Assembly: GCA_001054945.1 (NCBI GenBank)
Contig: JVKJ01000005.1
Coordinates: 1,054,001 to 1,118,000, forward strand
Direction of reading: 5' to 3'
DNA: 64,000 nt
DNA from: Corynebacterium falsenii
GTDB taxonomy: Bacteria; Actinomycetota; Actinomycetes; Mycobacteriales; Mycobacteriaceae
Shown here: piece by piece, positions 45,823 to 58,036 of the stretch
Layout: each line of letters opens with the position of its first letter
How positions within the stretch are numbered: position 1 is the first letter of the stretch
Made by a program: the position numbers and the translations under genes
Notes under the pieces: generated by a model
Told to the model about the DNA's origin: nothing
Database searches by the model: none
What the model saw: only the letters and a program-made list of their open reading frames with translations

Positions 45823-47424
45823 GTGAACATCTCCCGCCGTGCCATGCTGCAATCCTCTGGCGCTGCTGCCCTCACCGCTACCGGGCTGCTCTTGCCTTCT
45901 CGGGCGGGCGCGTCCTCCCTGGGATTGCTCCCTCCGGCGCCCGGGGGTTCAGTCCCGGGCTCACTGACGGGACTGCTGCCTGACCGTCCGCAGATTTCGC
46001 ACGGCACCGCGGTGGGTGACGTTCGCGCTGATGGGGCACTGATTTGGAGCCGGTCGGACCGGCCCGCGCACATGATTGTGGAGGCGGCGAACAATCCGGA
46101 GTTCCGCGGAGCGAAGACCTTCCGCTCCCCCGCGCCGCTCACTCCGGAGACCGATGGCACCGGACGGCTGCGCATCGTGGGCCTGGATTCCGGAAGCACT
46201 GTGCATTACAGGGTGAGCCTGCAGGATGCGGAGACTGGCGCAACGTCCGAGCCCACTTCTGGCACCTTTCAGACTGCGCCGACCGAGGCGGGGGACATCC
46301 GCCTGCACTGGTCGGGCGACATCGTGGGCCAAGGGTGGGGAATCAATCCAGATGTGGGTGGCATGACCGGCTGGGCTGCGATGGCAGACCGAAGCCCCAA
46401 CCTTTTCCTGCACTCCGGGGACACGGTGTACGCGGATGTGCCGGTGGAGGAGACGGTCACCCTGCCCGATGGCCGGGTCTGGCGGAACATCACCAGCGAG
46501 GCTAAAAGCAAGCCTGCCGAGACGTTGGACGAGTACCGCGGGCAACACCGGTACAACTTGATGGACCAGAACTACCTGCGCTTCAACTCCTCCGTGGCGC
46601 AGATCGTCCAATGGGATGACCACGAGACGCTGAACAACTGGTACCCCGGGGAAATCCTGGACGATGACAAGTACACGGAAAAGGACGTGAACACCTTGGC
46701 CGCCCGCGCCTACCAGGCGTTTCACGAATGGCAGCCGCTGGACGAAAAAGCAGCTGTGGACGGCCGGGTGTATCGCAAGGTGCCCTATGGGCCGTTGCTA
46801 GACATCTTCGTGTTGGACATGCGCACCTACAAGTCCGACAACCGCACCGCGGGCGACCCGAATCCGAATGGCTCACAGATCCTTGGCGAGCAACAGAAGC
46901 AGTGGCTGATCAACGAGGTCACGGCGTCTCGCGCGACGTGGAAGATCATCGCCGCTGATCTCCCATTGGGCATCGCGGTCCCCGATGGAGACACGGGCGA
47001 CATGGAGGCCTCTGCCAACGGGCACCCGGGCGCACCCGGTGCCCGCGAGGTAGAAATCGCTGAAGTCCTGCACGGCCTGAAAGACGTGAAGAATATCGTG
47101 TGGCTGACCGCCGACGTGCACTACACGGCCGCGAACCACTATTCCCCCGACCGTGCCGCCTACCAGGACTTTTCCCCGTTTTGGGAATTCGTTTCCGGCC
47201 CGTTGCACGCCGGCGCGTCGCCTGAGCGAGACTTGGACGGCACCTTCGGGCCCGAGACGGTGTACGTGCACGCCGCGGCGAAGGATCGCAGCAACTCCTC
47301 CCCGTTGGACGACTTCCAGCACTTCGGTGAAGTGGACATTGATGGCGAATCCCGCGAGCTGACCGTGCGCCTGATGAATACGAAGGGCGCGGAGTTGTTC
47401 ACGAAGACGCTTCCCGCCGAGTAG
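45823..47424 (+). CDS. phoD: Secreted alkaline phosphatase, PhoD family
   Basis: A 533-aa phosphatase or phosphodiesterase. The N-terminus MNISRRAMLQSSG is a twin-arginine signal, followed by a hydrophobic part and an alanine cleavage region. The metal segments include HWSGDIVGQGW, HSGDTVYADV and QWDDHETLNNWY. GTG 45823 has GGAAGGA 10 nt upstream. It stands alone, 178 nt after the transporter. PhoD enzymes release phosphate outside the cell, often under phosphate limitation; no PHO box was recognised. Confidence 0.88.
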   Translation: MNISRRAMLQSSGAAALTATGLLLPSRAGASSLGLLPPAPGGSVPGSLTGLLPDRPQISHGTAVGDVRADGALIWSRSDRPAHMIVEAANNPEFRGAKTFRSPAPLTPETDGTGRLRIVGLDSGSTVHYRVSLQDAETGATSEPTSGTFQTAPTEAGDIRLHWSGDIVGQGWGINPDVGGMTGWAAMADRSPNLFLHSGDTVYADVPVEETVTLPDGRVWRNITSEAKSKPAETLDEYRGQHRYNLMDQNYLRFNSSVAQIVQWDDHETLNNWYPGEILDDDKYTEKDVNTLAARAYQAFHEWQPLDEKAAVDGRVYRKVPYGPLLDIFVLDMRTYKSDNRTAGDPNPNGSQILGEQQKQWLINEVTASRATWKIIAADLPLGIAVPDGDTGDMEASANGHPGAPGAREVEIAEVLHGLKDVKNIVWLTADVHYTAANHYSPDRAAYQDFSPFWEFVSGPLHAGASPERDLDGTFGPETVYVHAAAKDRSNSSPLDDFQHFGEVDIDGESRELTVRLMNTKGAELFTKTLPAE

Positions 47425-47592
47425 AGTCCGGCCCCGCCGAGTAGAAGCCAGCCCCGTGGCCAGATTTGGCATCGGTTCCTACACTGGATGGTGTTCGCGC
47501 TACGGGGATCGTTGAACACAATTCTTCGGGTCTCGCCCACGCGCGAATGACTTTAGATATTCGATAAAAGCAGATACGAAGGAGAATTCATC

Positions 47593-48129
47593 ATGGCTAA
47601 CTTGAGCAACGTTACCGTCGCAGTCGTGGCCACCAACGGCTTCGAGGATAGCGAGCTGACCTCCCCTGTTGAGGCTGTGAAGAACGCCGGTGCCGAGGTA
47701 CACATCGTGTCCACCAACTCCGGCTCCATCAAGGGCAAGAACGGCACCGAGGTGAGCGTGGACAAGACCACCTCCGAGGCCAAGGCCGACGATTACACCG
47801 CCCTGCTGCTGCCCGGCGGCACCGAGAACGCTGACACGATCCGCGTGGATGAGGACGCGGTTGCCCTGGTGAAGGCCTTGGTTGAGGCCGGTAAGCCCAC
47901 CGGCGTGATCTGCCACGGTGGCTGGATCCTCACCGAGTCCGACCTAGTTCGCGGTCGCAAGCTGACCTCCGTGAAGAACGTCAAGACCGACCTGAAGAAC
48001 GCTGGCGCCGATTGGGTCGACGAGGAAGTCGTCGTGGACAACGGCCTCGTGTCCTCCCGCACCCCAGATGATCTGGACGCCTTCAACGCCAAGGTTGTGG
48101 AGGAGTTCGGAGAGGGACGCCACAGCTAG
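47593..48129 (+). CDS. DJ-1/PfpI-family protein
   Basis: A 178-aa protein of the type 1 glutamine-amidotransferase-like fold. The nucleophile-elbow cysteine is in VICHGGW, and LLPGGTENAD precedes it. Homologues include the YhbO/PfpI stress proteins, proposed as deglycases or chaperones. ATG has GAAGGAG 7 nt upstream. A strong terminator lies 22 nt past its stop, so it is monocistronic. Its exact reaction is uncertain. Confidence 0.88.
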   Translation: MANLSNVTVAVVATNGFEDSELTSPVEAVKNAGAEVHIVSTNSGSIKGKNGTEVSVDKTTSEAKADDYTALLLPGGTENADTIRVDEDAVALVKALVEAGKPTGVICHGGWILTESDLVRGRKLTSVKNVKTDLKNAGADWVDEEVVVDNGLVSSRTPDDLDAFNAKVVEEFGEGRHS

Positions 48130-48150
48130 GCACTGTGCCGCTGATCCCCA

Positions 48151-48189
48151 CCGGCTGCAACCACCCAGAGGTGGTTGTAGCCGGTTTTT
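48151..48189 (+). terminator. Intrinsic terminator after the PfpI gene
   Basis: CCGGCTGCAACCACC, CAGA, GGTGGTTGTAGCCGG forms a stem of about 15 bp with one mismatch and is followed by TTTTTC. It is a textbook terminator. Confidence 0.92.
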
Positions 48190-48225
48190 CATGCGCAGAG
48201 GGCAAAACCCCTTTAGCGTAGAACC

Positions 48226-49359
48226 ATGAAGCTCCCTCACGACAACATTGACCCAGACGGCCTAGCCGAATTCTCCGTCGTCTTTTCAGACCGCTCACTG
48301 AATCACATGTCCGCCAAGTTTCGGGCGGTGATGCACGAGCTGCTGGACCGGCTGCGGCGGACCTATCACGCGGATTCTGCCGTGGTGATTCCCGGTGGCG
48401 GCACCTTTGCGATGGAATCAGTCGCGCGACAGTTCGCCGGCGGCAAGAAGGCACTGGTCATCCGCAACGGATTCTTTAGCTACCGGTGGACCCAGATCTT
48501 CGAGACCGGCGGGTTCGCGGCCGAGCACCAAGCTCTGCACGCCCAGCAGGTGTCCCAGGAAGCGGGGAATCCTTCCTTCCAGCCGGCTGATATCGCGATG
48601 GTGACACAGCGCATCCACGACATGAAGCCGGATGTGGTCTTCGCTCCGCACGTGGAGACGGCGTCCGGAATCCTCCTGAACGAGGACTACCTGCCCGCAC
48701 TGGCGACGGCGACCCATGAGGTCGGTGGGCTGTTCGTGCTGGACTGTGTGGCTTCCGGGACGTTGTGGGTAGATATGCAGAAGACGGGCGTGGACGTGCT
48801 GATTTCTGCCCCGCAGAAGGGGTGGAGCGGCAGCCCGGCGACCGGCTACGTGATGCTGAACGAGCGGGCGCGCGAGGTATTGGAATCCACGACATCCTCA
48901 TCGTTCGCCATGGATCTGAAGAAGTGGGCGGGCATTTCCGACGGATACGCGGACGAGTCTGCGGCTGGGTATCACGCGACGATGCCGACGGATACGATCC
49001 TGCACAACCTCGAGGTGATGCGAGAGGCTGAGGAGATCGGGCTGGAGGTACTTCGTGAGCGGCAGAACGAGTTGGGCACCAAGGTGCGCCAGCTCTTCAG
49101 TGAGTACGGGTTCACCTCCGTAGCTGCTGAGGGGTGCCAGGCGCCATCCGTCGTGGTGCTGAATGCCAAGGATGCCGGCGAGAACTATGTCGCGGCGTTC
49201 AAGGAGGCCGGGTTGCAGATCGCAGCGGGCGTGCCGCTGCAGGTCGGTGAGCCGGATGACTATTCCAGCTTCAGGATCGGGCTGTTCGGCCTGGATAAGT
49301 GGTCCGATGTGGATGGCACCGTGGAGCGGCTGAAGGACGCGCTGGACAAGCTGGGTTGA
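48226..49359 (+). CDS. Class V aminotransferase (alanine-glyoxylate/serine type)
   Basis: A 377-aa PLP enzyme. The PLP lysine is probably Lys198 in SAPQKGWSG; GGGTFAMESVARQF and VLDCVASG provide the cofactor loop and the aspartate. Relatives include serine-glyoxylate and alanine-glyoxylate aminotransferases, so the substrate cannot be fixed. No ribosome site is present, but TAGCGT ends 6 nt before ATG, hence probably leaderless. It ends 5 nt before the stop of the convergent oxidoreductase. Confidence 0.85.
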   Translation: MKLPHDNIDPDGLAEFSVVFSDRSLNHMSAKFRAVMHELLDRLRRTYHADSAVVIPGGGTFAMESVARQFAGGKKALVIRNGFFSYRWTQIFETGGFAAEHQALHAQQVSQEAGNPSFQPADIAMVTQRIHDMKPDVVFAPHVETASGILLNEDYLPALATATHEVGGLFVLDCVASGTLWVDMQKTGVDVLISAPQKGWSGSPATGYVMLNERAREVLESTTSSSFAMDLKKWAGISDGYADESAAGYHATMPTDTILHNLEVMREAEEIGLEVLRERQNELGTKVRQLFSEYGFTSVAAEGCQAPSVVVLNAKDAGENYVAAFKEAGLQIAAGVPLQVGEPDDYSSFRIGLFGLDKWSDVDGTVERLKDALDKLG

Positions 49360-49364
49360 CGCAG

Positions 49365-50915
49365 TTACCCGTTCTTCAACGCGGCCTGTGCAGCCAGGTA
49401 GCCACCCATCCCGTGGACTCCGCCGCCAGGGGCGGACGACGACGAGCAGAGATACACCCCCGGCACACCGGTGCTGTGGCTGTTCATGCGGGGACGGGCG
49501 AGGAGTTGCCACCAGCCGTTGTGCCCGCCAGAGATATCGCCTCCAACGTAATTGGGGTTGTAGTCCTGCCACTGCTGCGCTGAGGTGGCTGTCGCGTGGA
49601 GAATTCGCTCCGAGAAGCCCGGGGCGAATTCTTCGATGCGGCGAGTGATGAGGGCGATTGCGGCCTCCTGCGAGGCGGGCCGATACCCCGCCGGAACGTG
49701 CGCATAGGCCCATAGTGGGGTCTCTCCACGGATACCCTGACGGGAGGGGTCGCACACGTATTGCTGCCCGATCAGAACAAAAGGCTTTTCCGATAGTCGA
49801 CCCTTCCAATTGTCTCGTTCGGCGGTATACACCTGCCCCGCATGACCTCCGACGTGCACAGTTCCGGCCTTCTTCGCCCGCTCGTCGAGCCACGGGACCT
49901 CACCGTCAATGAGGAAGTCAACTTTCAGCGCGCCTGGGCCGAAGGCGAACCTCCGATAGGACCGGGCGACGGAAGAGGGCATGCGGTTGCTAAGGAGGTG
50001 AAGGGCAGCGGGTGGCGTCACATCCAAGAACACGGCGCTCGCATCCGCGGCGACCTCGCGCAGGCGCTGGGGCGAGTCCACGTGCGCTCCGGTCTCGATT
50101 TCGGCGCCGTGATGGCGCGCCTCGGCAGCGAGCGCATCGGCAAGGCGCTGCGAGCCGCCCTGCACCACCGGCCAGCCACCGGCGTGCCCCGTCGCGGCGA
50201 GCAGCATCCCGGGTGCGGAGCTCAACGGCCAGGTCAACGGAGCAAAGGCATGGGCAGCGATACCCGCAAAAGCGGCACGGGCAGCGTCGGTGCAGAACAA
50301 GCGGGCGGCGGCGGAAGCGGGGGCCAAGGCGCGGATACCGAAGCGCGCCAAGCTCAGCGGGTGGCGCGGAATATGCAATGGAGATTGGAGAGCTTCACTG
50401 GCGACCGCGTCAATGTTGTCGACGAGCGGCTGGAACAGGCGCCGCCACATGTTGCCGTCGGCGCCGAGACCGGCAGCGGTGCGGTCGATGTCTCGATAGA
50501 TGGTGGCGCCGGTGGATGCCTGGTCGGTTGAGCTGGCGGCCAAACTCGACACCGGCCGCTGTGTTCCCGGGAGCGGATGGACCATGTCGATGTCGGGCCA
50601 GCGGAACTGCATGTTTTGCCGCGGAGAGCCGACCCCGTGACCGTTGTCCAGCGACGTGAAGAAAGGGCTGACCTGCGCCAGGGGGTGGAAGGCCGCACAC
50701 GTGTCATGCACAGCCCCGGAGTCGAAGATGTCCGCGCTGCGTAGGCCCCCGCCGATGGTGGGCTCCTTCTCCAGGATCCGGACGCGGTAGCCCGCTCGCG
50801 CCATGGTGACGGCGGCCGCCAAACCGTTGGGGCCACTGCCCACAACCACGGCGGAACGCTCGTTGGTGGTTGCGTGCGAAAGGGCGGGGGCGGTGGCGTC
50901 CACAAACTTCGGCAT
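49365..50915 (-). CDS. FAD-dependent oxidoreductase, phytoene-desaturase-like
   Basis: A 516-aa flavoprotein. The dinucleotide motif is VVVGSGPNGLAAAVTMA (GSGPNG, residues 26-31), followed by ILEKEPTIGGGLRSA, and the C-terminus has VYLCSSSSAPGGGVHGMGG. This matches the NAD(P)/FAD oxidoreductase group near CrtI, but no other carotenoid gene is present. ATG 50915 has a CATACT box ending 6 nt upstream and is probably leaderless; the frame upstream is longer but without support. The substrate is unknown. Confidence 0.85.
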   Translation of the reverse strand: MPKFVDATAPALSHATTNERSAVVVGSGPNGLAAAVTMARAGYRVRILEKEPTIGGGLRSADIFDSGAVHDTCAAFHPLAQVSPFFTSLDNGHGVGSPRQNMQFRWPDIDMVHPLPGTQRPVSSLAASSTDQASTGATIYRDIDRTAAGLGADGNMWRRLFQPLVDNIDAVASEALQSPLHIPRHPLSLARFGIRALAPASAAARLFCTDAARAAFAGIAAHAFAPLTWPLSSAPGMLLAATGHAGGWPVVQGGSQRLADALAAEARHHGAEIETGAHVDSPQRLREVAADASAVFLDVTPPAALHLLSNRMPSSVARSYRRFAFGPGALKVDFLIDGEVPWLDERAKKAGTVHVGGHAGQVYTAERDNWKGRLSEKPFVLIGQQYVCDPSRQGIRGETPLWAYAHVPAGYRPASQEAAIALITRRIEEFAPGFSERILHATATSAQQWQDYNPNYVGGDISGGHNGWWQLLARPRMNSHSTGVPGVYLCSSSSAPGGGVHGMGGYLAAQAALKNG

Positions 50916-51021
50916 GGCCCCAGTATGCCCGGGACACTCACGCGCCCCCTTCCTACCTGAGAATGATCTTGGTCGTGCCCCAGTATGAATTCGCTGCGGG
51001 GCGATTGCGCAGGTCGCGGGG

Positions 51022-52233
51022 ATGCCAGAAACTCGAGGCATGACTGCAATGGAGGACGGAATCCACAAGAACAATTCAGCGGCGCCCCGCTCGCAAGCGA
51101 AGGGGGCGACTGCGCTGTGGATGGCGCATTGGGTGGTGCGCATGGTGCTCGCGTGGTTCCTGCTGGTGTACGGGTGGGTGAAGATCCTCCGCACACAGAT
51201 GGGGCCGCTGGATTATTCGCAGGCGCTGGTGATGTTCGGGGAAAAGTCACCGATGGGGCTGTTGTGGAATTTCATGGGGTATTCGCCGGTGGTGGAGATC
51301 GGCGCTGGTGTGATGGAGGTTCTCGCGGCATTTCTTCTGCTGTGGGGCCGGACCGCGTGGCTAGGCGGGTTGCTGGCCGCGGTGGACATGGCGGTGGTGT
51401 TCTTGCTGAATATGACCCACGACGTGCCCGTAAAGCAGCTGTCATTGGCGCTATTGGTCGCGGGGGTTGTGGTGGCTGCCCCGTGGTTGCGCCGGGTGGG
51501 GGCGTTTCTTATAGGTCGGGACGCCACCGCCGTGGCTCCTCCGCGGGCGATGCCGTGGGCGCGAGTGAATAAAGTGACGAGGTTCGCGCCGATTGTGCTG
51601 GCTTTGCTGGCACTTGCGCCAGGACCGTTGATGAAGCGGGCGAATATGCAGGCGGGGGCTGGCGACGGTGAGAACTCTTCTCCAATTACGGGGGTGTATC
51701 GCGTGGTGGAAGATCAGCCGGCTGGTGCAGCAGAGCGCGGGGAGGCGGCTGGCGTGCCACCGAGCAATTTGAGCGAGGATACTCGGTGGCAGGCGATCGC
51801 ATTCGGGCAGTTCAAGACATACTTCGACTCGGCATACTTGGATGGAAACGTGACGATCCGACGGGTGGATGGCACATTGCTGCTCGGAAAATACCAGGTG
51901 ACGGGAGAGGAACTTAATATCCGGGTGTTGGGCCTGTATTACAACCAGTCCTATGTGGGCGGGGATTCCGAAGCTCGGGGTAAAGCGAAGAAGGAGGACG
52001 AAGCGGTGGCGGGTGATTACCGGTTCAAACTCACTGACCTTGGGCAGGATGTCGCGACGGGTCATTCGGGTCTTCCCCACCCCAGTGGGGCCACCTTTAC
52101 CCGGACAGACCTCAATCACTCTGCCGCTGAAGGAAACCAGCCCCATCAGCAGCTGAAGCTGCAGTTCGATCCGCAATTTCAGTTTTTATACGACCGCGGG
52201 TTTAGTTGGTCTGGGGACGCCGTTAATCGCTAA
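51022..52233 (+). CDS. DoxX-like membrane protein with extracytoplasmic C-terminal domain
   Basis: A 403-aa protein. Residues about 30-170 have four helices of DoxX/DUF417-like layout (for example MVLAWFLLVYGWVKIL). A fifth helix near residues 190-207 is followed by a polar domain of about 190 residues without a known family, predicted to be outside or periplasmic. The start may be ATG 51022 or ATG 51040. It is divergent from the FAD oxidoreductase across 106 nt. The function is unknown. Confidence 0.65.
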   Translation: MPETRGMTAMEDGIHKNNSAAPRSQAKGATALWMAHWVVRMVLAWFLLVYGWVKILRTQMGPLDYSQALVMFGEKSPMGLLWNFMGYSPVVEIGAGVMEVLAAFLLLWGRTAWLGGLLAAVDMAVVFLLNMTHDVPVKQLSLALLVAGVVVAAPWLRRVGAFLIGRDATAVAPPRAMPWARVNKVTRFAPIVLALLALAPGPLMKRANMQAGAGDGENSSPITGVYRVVEDQPAGAAERGEAAGVPPSNLSEDTRWQAIAFGQFKTYFDSAYLDGNVTIRRVDGTLLLGKYQVTGEELNIRVLGLYYNQSYVGGDSEARGKAKKEDEAVAGDYRFKLTDLGQDVATGHSGLPHPSGATFTRTDLNHSAAEGNQPHQQLKLQFDPQFQFLYDRGFSWSGDAVNR

Positions 52234-52271
52234 ACCCCAGGTCGGAAAGGCGAACCCTCTGATGGGCGTCC

Positions 52272-52310
52272 GCCTCGCGATCCCACTTAAACCTTCCGTA
52301 TCACTCATCA
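52272..52310 (+). repeat. Partial repeat of the left flank of copy 1
   Basis: GCCTCGCGATCCCAC at 52272-52286 recurs exactly at 52362-52376, and both are followed by CCTTCCG. The two units are 90 bp apart. After CCTTCCG the left unit diverges, so it looks like a decayed or truncated copy. Confidence 0.65.
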
Positions 52311-52380
52311 CGCCTCGGCAGCAGTTCCCCATCACCGGTCCCTAGCTGCTGGCGAGTGTGTGCCTCGCGATCCCACCTCA

Positions 52381-52462
52381 GCCTTCCGCGATCTGACATG
52401 GCAGATCCGCGAGCTGGGGAAATGCGCGTTAAAAAGACCCCGGATGTCGAATCACGGAAGGC
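52381..52462 (+). repeat. 77-bp repeat element, copy 1
   Basis: Starts GCCTTCCGCGATC and ends GAATCACGGAAGGC, so its ends are inverted repeats of 12 bp with one mismatch. An internal inverted repeat is GATCTG-ACATGG-CAGATC. It is matched over 77 bp with 4 differences by copy 2 at 53457-53533, 1075 bp away, in the same orientation. No coding frame is inside. It resembles a small MITE or REP-like element, with no transposase seen. Confidence 0.85.
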
Positions 52463-52844
52463 ACCACAACCTCCCCGGAAACTTGCCCGTCACGCTCGCC
52501 ACCTAAGGAAATTTGCGTTGCGAGCCATACTTCCCGCAGCTAGCGTTGATAATGCAATCATCAGCCATCGTTGATGATGCAAACAATTGACGCGGGGCTC
52601 GTGAGGCTGCCCTGGATCGGGCGTGAAGCAGGCCTGAAGCTACCACGGAACAGGCGTGGAGTTGACCGGCGGCCGAGTCCAGAACCCTTTACTGAATACC
52701 GTGACTCGCCACGTCGGTCTCAGACAAGCGCGCCTTAGAAGATTGCCTTTCAATTTCGCCCTTCAAGGCGTGAAGGGTTCGGTCCACACTCCCTCACCAC
52801 CCCGGCCAGACTGTCCGCACCCGCCAAGACCCGAGAGGAAAATC

Positions 52845-53081
52845 ATGACTTTAGGCTCGATCGAAATTCTGGTCATCCTTCTGGCACTAGGCGCACTTGC
52901 AGCGCCGATTCTCCTTTTCCTTGGGCTGTATCGCCTCTTTCAGCTGATCAAGGATAGGCGACAGCCCGGTTTGGATGAACCGCATCGAGACGATCTATAC
53001 CGGCGAACTGACGATGTTTCCCAACCGACTAGTGACCGCGATCGCGCCGAAGGAATATCGCCGGCCACATGGAAGCGATGA
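52845..53081 (+). CDS. Small membrane protein of unknown function
   Basis: A 78-aa protein starting MTLGSIEILVILLALGALAA, with one long hydrophobic segment and a charged tail (KDRRQPGLDEPHRDD). ATG has GAGAGGAAAA upstream. The family is not recognised. It is between the two 77-bp repeats and 26 nt upstream of another small membrane protein. Confidence 0.65.
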   Translation: MTLGSIEILVILLALGALAAPILLFLGLYRLFQLIKDRRQPGLDEPHRDDLYRRTDDVSQPTSDRDRAEGISPATWKR

Positions 53082-53106
53082 AAACGAGTCAGAATCGCCC
53101 CAGCGA

Positions 53107-53448
53107 ATGACCCTTTTGCTCGCACTTCTGACCATCATCAGCGTCGCATCCGCCTGGGCAGCCGTTGGCGCTGATCAGGTGGCGTTCGTTGCGCCCCTAT
53201 TCTGGGTCAGCATCGGGCTTGCCGTAGCGACGTCCGTCGTCGGTTTTACTCTCAAGAGCACTCGAAGGAGACTGCCCCGCTGGGCTTTCATCCTCGGCGG
53301 CCTCGCCACTGGACTAGGGATGTTGTCTTTTCGCCTCGTCGGCGACGGCGCGATCAATATCGCTGGTTTCTTGATGGTCATTTTGGGAGTCACGGCGCTG
53401 CTGATCGGCTTGATCGCACAAAATTGGCCAAGCAAGCGCGCGATTTAG
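53107..53448 (+). CDS. Small four-helix membrane protein of unknown function
   Basis: A 113-aa protein with four hydrophobic segments, beginning MTLLLALLTIISVASAWAAV and ending with NWPSKRAI. The start is uncertain: the same frame is open from 52975 with an ATG at 53014, but that part overlaps the gene before it and looks like its out-of-frame reading. No clear ribosome site is visible at 53107. The family is unknown. Confidence 0.6.
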   Translation: MTLLLALLTIISVASAWAAVGADQVAFVAPLFWVSIGLAVATSVVGFTLKSTRRRLPRWAFILGGLATGLGMLSFRLVGDGAINIAGFLMVILGVTALLIGLIAQNWPSKRAI

Positions 53449-53456
53449 CGCCGCCA

Positions 53457-53533
53457 CCTTCCGCGATCTGACATGGCAGATCCGCGACCTGGGGAAACGC
53501 GCGTCGAAAAGACCCCGGATGTCGAATCACGGA
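53457..53533 (+). repeat. 77-bp repeat element, copy 2
   Basis: Same orientation as copy 1, with 4 differences in 77 bp, and the internal inverted repeat GATCTG/CAGATC intact. It begins 9 nt after the stop of the second small membrane-protein gene. The pair brackets a segment of about 1.0 kb that holds both small genes. Confidence 0.85.
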
Positions 53534-53640
53534 AAGCTGGAGGGCAGAGGGGAAAGTTACAAGGCAATGCGGCCGCAAAAAGCTGCGCGGAAGGCAGCGG
53601 AAGGCTGGAGGTGGTGGGACGGCCGCCCCTCGCGCACTTC

Positions 53641-55731
<2,091 letters not shown>

Positions 55732-55739
55732 CGTCACGC

Positions 55740-55963
55740 GCGACGGGATCCTCTCAGCGGATTTCTCCGCTCCCGTGTTTGTGTCGATAAATATGCAGTT
55801 GTGGAACTCTTCGGTTGTAGTGGCGATGTTAACTCACATGCCACGAAAGTTGCGGCGTGAAGGCAACCACCCCACCCACGCGTGTCCCACCCATTGAAAT
55901 GCTCCGTCCCATTTTGGGGGATTCTCCAGCGAGAGCGCCCGCATTATGCCTATAGTCAGTCCC
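55740..55963. other. thiC-leuA divergent intergenic region
   Basis: This stretch of about 220 nt holds the thiC promoter on the minus strand (TATTTAT near 55790 is a possible -10) and the leuL promoter at its right end. TATAGT at 55951-55956 ends 7 nt before the leader-peptide ATG. I see no gene. Confidence 0.5.
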
Positions 55964-56020
55964 ATGATGTCGCACCGCAACCTTCTACTCTTTCTGCTAC
56001 GCGACGGGGCTCAAGCCTAA
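55964..56020 (+). CDS. leuL: Leucine leader peptide LeuL
   Basis: An 18-aa peptide, MMSHRNLLLFLLRDGAQA, with five leucines in NLLLFLL. It is 193 nt before leuA. A TATAGT -10 ends 7 nt before the first ATG, so the leader peptide appears to be leaderless. Leucine scarcity would stall the ribosome on the Leu codons and raise leuA expression. A clear intrinsic terminator was not found between it and leuA. Confidence 0.85.
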   Translation: MMSHRNLLLFLLRDGAQA

Positions 56021-58003
<1,983 letters not shown>

Positions 58004-58036
58004 TGGTCGGACACGCCACCACGTAAAATTCGCCGT

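Larger units (their letters stand above)
52234..52844. other. Repeat-bearing intergenic region
   Basis: About 610 bases with no convincing gene. It holds the first 77-bp repeat (52382-52458), a partial repeat of its left side at 52272-52310, and a pair CGTTGATRATGCAA at 52544-52557 and 52569-52582. The gene following it starts at 52845. Confidence 0.6.
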
